Shown here one piece after another: positions 16,703-24,076 of a stretch of DNA of 64,000 nt (position 1 is the stretch's first letter; every line of letters begins with the position of its first letter). The DNA comes from an uncultured Clostridia bacterium (GTDB lineage: Bacteria; Bacillota_A; Clostridia; TANB77; CAG-508). Under the pieces are notes generated by a model. That model saw nothing but the letters and a program-made list of their open reading frames with translations, did not search any database and was not told the DNA's origin. Where the stretch lies: positions 17,323 through 81,322 of the forward strand of contig CALYAC010000011.1 of assembly GCA_944393405.1 (NCBI GenBank). The letters are read 5' to 3'. The translations under genes were made by a program, and so were the position numbers.

Positions 16703-18205
16703 ATGGAGAAAATTAATAGTAAATGGTATATAGATGATAAAGGAAAAATAATAAATTATGCTACATGGACAGAATATAATGAAAGTGGATATGATTATTT
16801 TGGTTATGATAAAGACGGATTCTTTCTAGATGGATGGAATTCAGGAGATATAAATAAAGAGACAGGAACAAGATATGACAAAAATGGCTACGACAGAGAT
16901 GGGTATGATGAGGAAGGATATAATAAAAAAGGATGGAATAGACAAGGTATAAATAAAGAAACAGGAAACAAATATGATAAAGATGGTTATGACAGAGATG
17001 GGTATGATGAAGAAGGATATGATAAACAAGGATGGAATAGACAAGATAAAAATAGAGAAACTGGAAAAATATATGATAAAGATGGTTATGACAGAGATGG
17101 TTACGATGAGGAAGGATATGATAGAAAAGGGTTTAACAATCGAGGAATTGATAGAGAGGGATACAACAGTAGAGGATACGATAAAGATGGTTGGAATAGA
17201 GAAGGTATAAATGAAAAAACAGGAGAAATATATGATATAAGAGGATATAGAAGAGATGGATTTAATGCAAACGGAATTAATAGAAAAGGTTTCCGTAGAG
17301 ATGGATTTAATATTAGAACAAATTCAAGATATGACATAGAAGGTTATGACATAAATGGATTTGATGTAGCTGGAAATTATATAAGAGGTGGAAAATATGA
17401 TGAAGATGGTTATGATGTAGATGGATTTTCAAAAGAAAAAATACATAAAAAAACACAAACTAAATATGATGAAGAAGGATATGATTACGAAGGATATAAT
17501 GAAGGAGGAATTAATAGAAAAGGTTTTAATAAAGAAGGCTATGATAAAGATGGTTATGATAAAAAAGGATATAATAAACAAGGTTTAAATAGGGCAGGAA
17601 GAACTAAAGAGGAAGAAGAGGAAGAAAAAGAAAAGAAAAAGCAAGAAAATCTTAGTAGAGTTAGAAAAAATTATTTAGGATTGAGAAATAAAGTAAAAAA
17701 ACTTGCTAGTGGAGAAATGAGTATAGAAGAATATATAATGAAATCAAAAATGAGTATAGAAGAATTAATTGCGTTTGCAAAAAAAGAAAAATTTCCACCA
17801 GAAGAAATAAGAAAATTATATAGATATAAAAGTCAATATAAAGCACTAAAAAGACCATTTAATAAGCAAAATTATTTAAAATCAACTATTTTGGTTATAA
17901 ATGGAGAAGAAATAAAACCAACGGAAGCAGAAGTAGATGCTTGTATAGATTATTTAAAAAGAATAGGAGCACTAATTTGTGATAAAACAGTTAGAAGTAC
18001 TATATCAAAATACAAAAAGGGAGAGCTTGATATAACTGTTTCAGATAAAGATATAGGAGAAGGAGAAGAAGAACCAAAAACAGAACTTGAAGCATTAGAG
18101 AAAGAACAAACAGAACTTCAATCTACATTAGAACAAGTTACAGAATTAGAAGGCAGTATTACAGAAGAAGAAAGAAGAAAACCTACACGTCAGGAGGTAA
18201 AATAA
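16703..18205 (+). CDS. GYD pentapeptide-repeat protein, copy 2
   Basis: A 500-residue relative of the 13132-14538 product. The repeat region (about residues 25-300) is more degenerate, with more Phe, Trp and Asn at repeat positions and more of the INKETGxxYDKxGYD blocks; the N-terminus (KWYIDDKGKIINYATWTEY) matches the block plan of copy 1. From about residue 300 the Glu/Lys linker and C-terminal region are almost identical to copy 1, including MSIEELIAFAKKEKF and TVRSTISKYKKGEL. GGGAGAG precedes the start. Function unknown; divergence confined to the repeats suggests rapid repeat turnover beside a conserved C-terminus. Confidence 0.8.
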   Translation: MEKINSKWYIDDKGKIINYATWTEYNESGYDYFGYDKDGFFLDGWNSGDINKETGTRYDKNGYDRDGYDEEGYNKKGWNRQGINKETGNKYDKDGYDRDGYDEEGYDKQGWNRQDKNRETGKIYDKDGYDRDGYDEEGYDRKGFNNRGIDREGYNSRGYDKDGWNREGINEKTGEIYDIRGYRRDGFNANGINRKGFRRDGFNIRTNSRYDIEGYDINGFDVAGNYIRGGKYDEDGYDVDGFSKEKIHKKTQTKYDEEGYDYEGYNEGGINRKGFNKEGYDKDGYDKKGYNKQGLNRAGRTKEEEEEEKEKKKQENLSRVRKNYLGLRNKVKKLASGEMSIEEYIMKSKMSIEELIAFAKKEKFPPEEIRKLYRYKSQYKALKRPFNKQNYLKSTILVINGEEIKPTEAEVDACIDYLKRIGALICDKTVRSTISKYKKGELDITVSDKDIGEGEEEPKTELEALEKEQTELQSTLEQVTELEGSITEEERRKPTRQEVK

Positions 18206-18207
18206 AT

Positions 18208-18600
18208 ATGAATAAAAGAGAAGATAGTAATATAGCCAAATATAAAGATAATTTTGTAATTAGATTCTTTAGACATATAAAAAATTTCTTTAAAAAAGAA
18301 GAAAAAATAAACAAAGTAGAAAAACACGAAAAAAATGAAAGTTATATATATGAAAATAATATTAAAGATAATATGGATTTTAAAGATGATATAATTATTA
18401 AGAAAAGTGATGAAGAAATTAGGATATTAGAATTACAAAAACAATATAAAGCTGGAAAGATCCTTGAAGAAGATATGACAGAAGAAGACCATGAAAAACT
18501 AATAGAATTATATAAAGAACAAAATAAACAATTAAGAGAAGAAATTATGATGAAGAAAAATAAAATCAGAAAAAGATTGGACGAATTAAAAACATCTTAA
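18208..18600 (+). CDS. Small charged partner of the GYD-repeat protein, copy 2
   Basis: A 130-residue homologue of the 14541-14909 product with the same FVIRFFRHIKNFFKK start and the same EIRILELQKQYKAGKI to RKRLDELKTS end; an insertion of about eight residues (KHEKNESYIYEN region) lies in the middle. It begins 2 nt after the repeat gene stop with AGGAGG inside that gene. Conservation of the ends and variation of the middle parallels the repeat proteins. Function unknown. Confidence 0.75.
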   Translation: MNKREDSNIAKYKDNFVIRFFRHIKNFFKKEEKINKVEKHEKNESYIYENNIKDNMDFKDDIIIKKSDEEIRILELQKQYKAGKILEEDMTEEDHEKLIELYKEQNKQLREEIMMKKNKIRKRLDELKTS

Positions 18601-18615
18601 AATAAATAATAAATA

Positions 18616-18646
18616 ATCGGTGAAATTTCTATTCATCGATTTTTTT
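18616..18646 (+). terminator. Terminator of module copy 2
   Basis: ATCGGTGAA/TTCATCGAT stem followed by seven T; duplicate of the 14922 hairpin. Confidence 0.8.
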
Positions 18647-18705
18647 ATAGCATAAAATTAATATGTCTATAACAATTAATATAAAATATTTTTGATATAT
18701 ATAAG

Positions 18706-18734
18706 TTGAAAAAATATTGGAAATGATATAAAAT
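18706..18734 (+). promoter_or_regulatory. Candidate promoter for the uracil-DNA glycosylase gene
   Basis: TTGAAA at 18706-18711 and TAAAAT at 18729-18734, 17-nt spacer. Confidence 0.45.
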
Positions 18735-18800
18735 CATAAGAGTATAGACATAAAATTTAAAACGATAAAATAACACATGTAACTTGTGAGAGGAGAAAAA

Positions 18801-19358
18801 ATGTTTAACAATTGGGAGGATCTAGAAGAATCAATACAAAACTGTAGTAAATGTAAACTATGTACTGCTAGAAAGAATATAGTATTTGGATGCGGAGATA
18901 AAAAAGCAGATATAATGATGATTGGAGAGGGACCAGGCGCAGATGAAGATAGCCAAGGAATCCCTTTTGTAGGAAAAGCTGGTAAACTTATGGATAAAGC
19001 ATTTGAAGGTTTAGGAATAGAAAGAGATAAATTATATATTGCCAATATCGTAAAATGTAGGCCTCCTCAAAATAGAGTACCTGAAGAAGATGAAGCTATG
19101 GCTTGTTTAGATTATTTAAGAAACCAAGTTATTTTAGTTAGACCAAAAATAATTGTACTATTAGGAAGTACAGCTTTAAAAAATATTTGTGGTAAAGAAT
19201 ATGGAATAACAGCATCAAGAGGAAATTGGATAGAGAAAAAAGGAATATTATATATGCCAACATGGCATCCTGCAGCACTTTTAAGAGATGAAAATAAAAA
19301 AATAGAGTTTTGGAAAGATTTAAAAGAAGTAATGAGAAAATATGCTGAAATACAATAA
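18801..19358 (+). CDS. Uracil-DNA glycosylase, family 4
   Basis: Removes uracil from DNA; this family carries a [4Fe-4S] cluster. The 185-residue protein has the cluster cysteines Cys15 and Cys18 (CSKC), Cys86 (KCRPP) and Cys102, the active-site motif GEGPGADEDSQGIPFVGKAG (residues 42-61) and HPAALLR near 156-162. AGGAG sits just before ATG 18801; a GTG at 18786 overlaps the ribosome site and is rejected. It is followed at 36 nt by a Nudix hydrolase gene, a plausible DNA and nucleotide repair pairing. Confidence 0.93.
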   Translation: MFNNWEDLEESIQNCSKCKLCTARKNIVFGCGDKKADIMMIGEGPGADEDSQGIPFVGKAGKLMDKAFEGLGIERDKLYIANIVKCRPPQNRVPEEDEAMACLDYLRNQVILVRPKIIVLLGSTALKNICGKEYGITASRGNWIEKKGILYMPTWHPAALLRDENKKIEFWKDLKEVMRKYAEIQ

Positions 19359-19394
19359 TAAATATATTAAAATAAAGGAGAAAAATAGTATTAT

Positions 19395-19952
19395 ATGGAG
19401 AATAAATATTATAAAAAAATTGATTATGAGTTGCTAGATGAAAAAGTAGCATATAAAGGAAAAAGAATTGTTGTAGAAGAATTACACTACAAAAATCCTA
19501 GAACAAATCAAATATTATATAGAGAGCATGTGCTAGCAGGACATGCTGCAGTAATACTCCCAGAAACAGACAATGGTGAATTTATTATGATAAAAGAACC
19601 TCGTACACCTATAGGAAAAACAGTAATTGCTTTTCCAGCAGGAATGATTGAAGATGGTGAAAGTGAAGAAGAAGGAGCAATAAGAGAACTTGAAGAAGAA
19701 ACAGGATATAGAGCAGGTTCAATAAAAAAATTAAGAGAAGTATATCCAGCAATAGGATATTCAAACGAGAGAGTAAATATTTTTCTAGCAAAGGATCTAG
19801 TAAAAACACAAAGACATTTAGATGAAACAGAAGATATAGAAGTAATAAAGATTCCAATTAAAGAAATAAAAGAGATGTTAGATAGACAAGAGATATTAAC
19901 ATCAAGTGAGCAAATTGGATTATTACATTACTTTTTATATGAAAATAAATAA
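19395..19952 (+). CDS. Nudix hydrolase, ADP-ribose pyrophosphatase type
   Basis: The 185-residue protein carries a complete Nudix box (residues 83-105: GMIEDGESEEEGAIRELEEE then TGY), which binds Mg2+ and cleaves nucleoside diphosphate-X bonds. The N-terminal segment (YREHVLAGHAAVILPE) and the PAGMIE lead-in match ADP-ribose pyrophosphatases of the NudF/YqkG group. AAAGGAG lies before the start. It probably shares a transcript with the upstream glycosylase gene. Confidence 0.9.
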   Translation: MENKYYKKIDYELLDEKVAYKGKRIVVEELHYKNPRTNQILYREHVLAGHAAVILPETDNGEFIMIKEPRTPIGKTVIAFPAGMIEDGESEEEGAIRELEEETGYRAGSIKKLREVYPAIGYSNERVNIFLAKDLVKTQRHLDETEDIEVIKIPIKEIKEMLDRQEILTSSEQIGLLHYFLYENK

Positions 19953-19970
19953 AATTAAGAGAGGTTAAAA

Positions 19971-20318
19971 ATGAAACACAAAATAATTTTAGTGGTTGGT
20001 TCTGATATGGAAAAGAAAAACAAATTATTAGAAACTTTACGAAACAAAATAGATTTTTCATATATAAAATTAGAAGCTTTATTATCAACAGTTGCAGAAT
20101 CTTTAAATAGAAATATTACAGAACAAGAAGGAATTAACTTCTTCCATAAATTTTTATCAAATATAAATAAAAGTGAAGAAAGATATATAATAGACTTAAA
20201 TGACTGCAAAGAAGAAAAATTAAATAAATATATTAATAATCAAGATATATTGGTTGTTAAAATTGATGATAAAGAAATTACCAAAATAGTAGATGAAATT
20301 GAAAAAAATATGATTTAA
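19971..20318 (+). CDS. Small P-loop-less paralogue of the following NTPase
   Basis: A 115-residue protein not assigned to a family. Its course parallels the next gene's product: an initial strand IILVVGSD where the neighbour has IFLVGPSRAGKTT, a helix, then ...FSYIKLEALLST aligned with ...YNHIVMDAVIET, and YIIDL in both. The Walker A Gly-Lys-Thr is absent, so it is unlikely to bind nucleotide in the usual way. GAGAGG precedes the ATG, 18 nt after the Nudix gene. It may be a decayed duplicate or a regulatory partner; confidence in the relation is moderate. Confidence 0.55.
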   Translation: MKHKIILVVGSDMEKKNKLLETLRNKIDFSYIKLEALLSTVAESLNRNITEQEGINFFHKFLSNINKSEERYIIDLNDCKEEKLNKYINNQDILVVKIDDKEITKIVDEIEKNMI

Positions 20319-20341
20319 ATTATATTTAGAAGGGGAAAAAG

Positions 20342-20944
20342 ATGAACAGCAATTAAAAAAATATATTCCTAGTAGGGCCATCAAGAGCAGGAAAAACAAC
20401 TTTTGCGAAAATGCTTGGAAATATGGGATACAATCATATAGTTATGGATGCAGTAATTGAAACAATGAGTGAATGTTATCCAGAAACAGGAATTAGACAT
20501 GGAAATTTAGAATCTGAAGAATTTAAAAGATTTCTAAAATCATTTTGTACTAATCATTTTAAATATGGACTTCCATATATAATTGATTTGGAAGTTTTAA
20601 GCCCAGAATTTGCAAAGGAAATTATTAATGAAGACGAAGCTACAGCTATATATATTGGATATCCTAATATTACTCCTGAAGAAAAATTAAGACAAATAAG
20701 GATGTATGATACTAAATTTGATTGGACTAGAAATATAGGAGATGAAGAATTATTAGGAACTCTAAGAACTAACATAGATAGAAGCAAAGAATTAGAAGAA
20801 GAAGCAAAAAGATATGGATATAAATTTATAGATGTAAGTCATAATAGAGATCATGCTTTTAATAATTTTATAGATGAAAATACAAGAGACGGAAATAAAT
20901 TTTTCTATAGAACTGATAAAAGTTATGATAGATATGAAAGATAA
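20342..20944 (+). pseudogene. P-loop NTPase/kinase-like gene with a stop at codon 5
   Basis: GAAGGGGAAAAAG leads to ATG 20342, but the frame reads Met-Asn-Ser-Asn-stop (TAA 20354-20356) and then continues open as KNIFLVGPSRAGKTTFAKMLG through residue 200. The Walker A motif is perfect, so coding continuity across the stop is evident. No ATG, GTG or TTG in frame lies between the stop and the P-loop; the first usable ATG (20411) would remove the P-loop. Later features: MDAVIETMSECYPETG, IIDLEVLSPE and a C-terminus rich in charged residues. Either a nonsense mutation or a base-calling error. The intact protein resembles uncharacterised adenylate-kinase-like P-loop proteins. Confidence 0.7.
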
Positions 20945-21066
20945 TAATTATTATAGGTGGTCAGATTATATAAATAAAGATAAATTATATAGTATAATAA
21001 AATACATGAAAAAGATAAATAAAAATAAAACAACAATAATTAAAATATTGAAAGGAATACTTAAAG

Positions 21067-22324
21067 ATGAATGAGCAAATAAAAGAATATACTAAATATT
21101 GTCTAAATTGCATAGTAAAACCATGTAGCAAGAAAGGATGTCCATTAAATAATGATATTCCAACATTTATAAAACTAGTAAAAGAAGACAATATAAAGGA
21201 AGCATTTATGGAACTAACAAAAACTACAGTCCTTGGAAGTATTTGTGGAAGGATATGTCCTCATATGAAACAATGTGAAGGAAGTTGTATAAGAGGTATA
21301 AAAGGAGAACCTGTAAACATAGGAGAAATTGAAGCATATGTATTTGATCAAGGAATAGAAAATAAATGGTATAAGGATATAGAAAAAACAGAAGAATTAA
21401 AGGGAAAGAAAGTAGCAGTTATAGGAAGTGGACCTAGTGGACTTGCTTGTAGCAGTTTTTTAGCAAGAAGCGGAGCAGATGTTACAATATATGAAAAATA
21501 CGATAAGCTTCGGAGGTATATTAAGACATGGAATACCAGAATTTAGATTAGATAGAGATGTTTTAGATAGAACAATAGAATTTATTTTAAGTTTTGGAAT
21601 AGAAGTAAAGTATAATATGGAACTTGGAAAAGACATTTCCTTAGAAGAGTTGGAAAAGAGTTATGATGCGATATTTTTAGGATTTGGAGCAAATATTCCT
21701 TCTAAGATGAATATTGAAGGAGAAAATTTAGAAGGAGTATACGGTGGAAACAGTTTATTAGAAAATGAAAAACACCCATCATATATAGGAAAAAAAGTAG
21801 CTGTAATTGGCGGAGGAAATGTAGCAATGGACTGCTCAAGAACAATAAAAAGATTAGGTGCAGAAAAAGTATATGTGATTTATAGAAGAGCAGAAAAACA
21901 AATGCCAGCAGAAGCTAAGGAAATAGAGGATGCAAAAAGAGAAGGAATAGAATTTTTATTCCAAAATAATATTGTAAAAATACTAGGAAAAAACAAAGTA
22001 GAGAAAATAGAATGTATAAAAACTGAACTTGTAAAAAAAGAAGGAGAAACAAGAGAAGTTCCAGTAAACATTGAGAATAGTAATTATGAAATGGATATGG
22101 ACATTGTTGTAATGGCAGTAGGTTCAAGTCCAGAAAAAGAATTGCTTGAAAAATTAGGATTGGAATTAAATAAATGGGGATATATAAATATAGATGAAAA
22201 TTACATGACATCTAAGAAAAATATATTTGCTGGTGGAGATATTGCAGGAAGTAAAGCAACGGTTGCATGGGCAGCTAAAACAGGAAGAGATGCAGCATAT
22301 AAAATTATAGAAAATTTAAAATAA
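21067..22324 (+). pseudogene. GltD-like NAD(P)H oxidoreductase split by a frameshift
   Basis: The first frame (to 21546) has the N-terminal Cys-rich Fe-S region (CLNCIVKPCSKKGCPLNN, CGRICPHMKQCEGSC) and the FAD loop VIGSGPSGLACS, then goes out of frame at GATAAGCTTCGG. The second frame resumes at GGILRHGIPEFRLDRDV and runs to the end with the NAD(P) loop VIGGGNVAMDC and the final FAGGDIAG...AAKTGRDAA. Removing one base near 21508-21511 restores EKYDKLGGILRHG. The full product, about 418 residues, matches glutamate synthase small-subunit-like proteins (homotetrameric GltA group); electron transfer from NADPH to an unknown acceptor. Pseudogene or sequencing error. Confidence 0.85.
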
Positions 22325-22329
22325 AAATT

Positions 22330-22364
22330 AACAATTGGGGACGGACTCCAATTGTTATTTTTTT
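22330..22364 (+). terminator. Terminator hairpin with a REP-like loop
   Basis: AACAATTGG (22330-22338) pairs with CCAATTGTT (22348-22356) and a T tract follows. The loop region reads GGGGACGGACT, the same core as the REP copies at 33907, 34936, 45053 and 58856. The following 140 nt to the 22509 gene is AT-rich without recognisable features. Confidence 0.65.
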
Positions 22365-22508
22365 TCTCTAGATTATTTGGAATTATTATTTATCTTTTGT
22401 TATTTTCCATCTTTTGTATATTTAATAATATCATTTGTAAATTTATTAAATTATATATTTAATAACAAAAATATTTAAAATTGGCTAAGTAATAATTAAA
22501 TACTTAAA

Positions 22509-23585
22509 CTATTTATTTGTTTCTGTTCCAGCTGATAAAATTGCTCTAAGTTTCTTAAAGAAAGTAGATATTTTTGAAGATTTTGATATTACTAATGATG
22601 TATTATTCATTATACTTTCATATTTTGAATCTAAATCCATCATTTTATTTATATAAAAATCATTAAAATCTAAATAGTTATCAGAAATTCCGATATAATT
22701 CTTATAATTATATAATCTAACTCTATATTCATCTATATCAGCAGTAGTTGTAATTTTATTAAATTGATTATTAAAATATGATTTAAATATTAAATTCTGA
22801 GTATCGAAGAATAATTTCCTAATTTTATTTTTTGAATCTTCAATTCTTTTTGTTAGTCTACGAGCTTTGGAATCATTGCAATCCTCACTTAGTAGTTTAT
22901 TATTAAGTTTTATTTCCTTTTCTTCTGTTTCCATCAATTTATCTAGGTTATTTTCGATTTTTATAAAATTTGATTCACCACATAAAGATGCAAGTCTATC
23001 TTTAAATGCATCAGAACCATATAATGTACTATCGAATAAAGTTTCTTCACCTGCTACATAGGCTAGTTGTTTTACTAAATTACAAAGAATAGGATAATAT
23101 GATGGACTATTAGTAGGAAAAGAAATACCATAATATTTAACGATTTCTTCCTCTTGATTGATTGCTTTAGATGCCATATATTGAACAGCACCTTCATTTA
23201 ATCCCATTCCACAAATTTTAATATCTGCAAAATCACATAAACCTAATCTTAATAAATGTCCTTTTTTATCTTTTATCTCTTGTAAATAATGAATAAATTC
23301 ATGAACAGCAAACTTTTCTAAATCATCTAAACTTAAACCTTGTTTAAAATACATAGATGAATTTTTATAAAAATATGTTGCTTCAGCAAAACCTTCTGGA
23401 ATATCAGCTATATACATAGGTATTCTAGAAAGTGCAATAAATAAATTCTGAAAAACAAAGTTCTGCTCAGGAAAAGCTTTACATAGTCTTTCAGCTATAT
23501 TTCTTGATATTGTATTTACGCTAAGAGTATCTAAAGGACCAATTACTTTAATACCATCTTTTCTTAAATCTGATTCAATACTCAT
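22509..23585 (-). CDS. HEXXH-motif protein, predicted zinc metalloprotease-like
   Basis: An unrecognised 358-residue protein. The only catalytic-looking signature is AVHEFIHYLQEI (HEXXH zinc motif, about residue 112), followed 40 residues later by GLNEGAVQYMASKA, where the Glu could be the third ligand as in gluzincin-type enzymes. The second half is helical and Lys/Glu-rich (LDKLMETEEKEIKLNN, RLTKRIEDSKNKIRKL). No signal peptide, so a cytoplasmic role is likely. Two starts are possible; AAGGAG is only 2 nt before the first ATG (23597) and 14 nt before the second (23585), so the second is favoured. Confidence 0.65.
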   Translation of the reverse strand: MSIESDLRKDGIKVIGPLDTLSVNTISRNIAERLCKAFPEQNFVFQNLFIALSRIPMYIADIPEGFAEATYFYKNSSMYFKQGLSLDDLEKFAVHEFIHYLQEIKDKKGHLLRLGLCDFADIKICGMGLNEGAVQYMASKAINQEEEIVKYYGISFPTNSPSYYPILCNLVKQLAYVAGEETLFDSTLYGSDAFKDRLASLCGESNFIKIENNLDKLMETEEKEIKLNNKLLSEDCNDSKARRLTKRIEDSKNKIRKLFFDTQNLIFKSYFNNQFNKITTTADIDEYRVRLYNYKNYIGISDNYLDFNDFYINKMMDLDSKYESIMNNTSLVISKSSKISTFFKKLRAILSAGTETNK

Positions 23586-23645
23586 AATAACCCGCATTTC
23601 TCCTTAGTAATTCATATATTCAATTATACTACAAAAACAAAAAAA

Positions 23646-23688
23646 GTAATATTACAAGAATATTACTTTTTTGTTACAAGAATATTAC
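23646..23688. repeat. Palindrome and direct repeat between divergent genes
   Basis: AGTAATATT/AATATTACT form an inverted repeat (23646-23668), and TTACAAGAATATTAC occurs twice, at 23652 and 23674, 22 nt apart, just upstream of the -35 box at 23694. This could be an operator for a dimeric regulator or a terminator-like hairpin. Confidence 0.55.
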
Positions 23689-23693
23689 AAAAA

Positions 23694-23722
23694 TTGACAT
23701 TTATTAAACTTACTATTATACT
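23694..23722 (+). promoter_or_regulatory. Strong promoter for the small VirB2-like gene
   Basis: TTGACA at 23694-23699 and TATACT at 23717-23722 with a 17-nt spacer. Confidence 0.7.
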
Positions 23723-23748
23723 AAAAGATATAAAAGGGGGCAAATTAA

Positions 23749-23970
23749 ATGAAAAGTACATTAATTAAAATAGGAATAATAACATTATGCCTAATTATAT
23801 TGCTAAGTACTACAGTTATGGGAACATCTGGGGATGTTTCAGGACTACTTGAACAAGAGAATACACAAGATATGGAACCTATAATGTCAGTTGGAAGTCA
23901 AATTACTAGAATTTTAGGAACACTTTCTACTATAATAATGGTAATTATGCTTATTTTTATAGTGATTTAA
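23749..23970 (+). CDS. Small secreted or membrane protein, VirB2/TrbC-like
   Basis: A 73-residue protein with an N-terminal signal segment (LIKIGIITLCLIILLSTTVMG) and a C-terminal hydrophobic segment (LGTLSTIIMVIMLIFIVI). The middle, MSVGSQITRILGTLSTII, resembles the start of the first membrane helix of VirB2/TrbC-type pilin-like proteins, but the protein stops where those continue into a second helix, and no other frame continues it. No other secretion or conjugation gene is nearby. GGGGGC precedes the ATG. Assignment is tentative. Confidence 0.5.
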   Translation: MKSTLIKIGIITLCLIILLSTTVMGTSGDVSGLLEQENTQDMEPIMSVGSQITRILGTLSTIIMVIMLIFIVI

Positions 23971-24032
23971 AGTTATAGTATTTGAGAAAGTCTGTAACAA
24001 TAAAAATAAAATAATTACAAAATGTAAAATAT

Positions 24033-24070
24033 AAAAGCAATTCAGTTTGAAGTTGAATTGCTTTTATATT
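24033..24070. terminator. Bidirectional terminator between convergent genes
   Basis: AAAAGCAATTCA (24033-24044) pairs with TGAATTGCTTTT (24054-24065); T-rich on both strands. Serves the 23749 gene and leuS. Confidence 0.8.
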
Positions 24071-24076
24071 TTTACT

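Noticed and set aside
20874..21074. 66-codon ORF between the broken P-loop gene and the GltD-like gene
   Set aside because: Starts inside the previous gene in another frame, lacks a ribosome site and has only AT-rich, Lys/Ile-rich content.
21479..22324. Separate oxidoreductase gene starting at ATG 21479
   Set aside because: The first ten residues are out-of-frame reading of the upstream half; the homology starts exactly where the first frame breaks.
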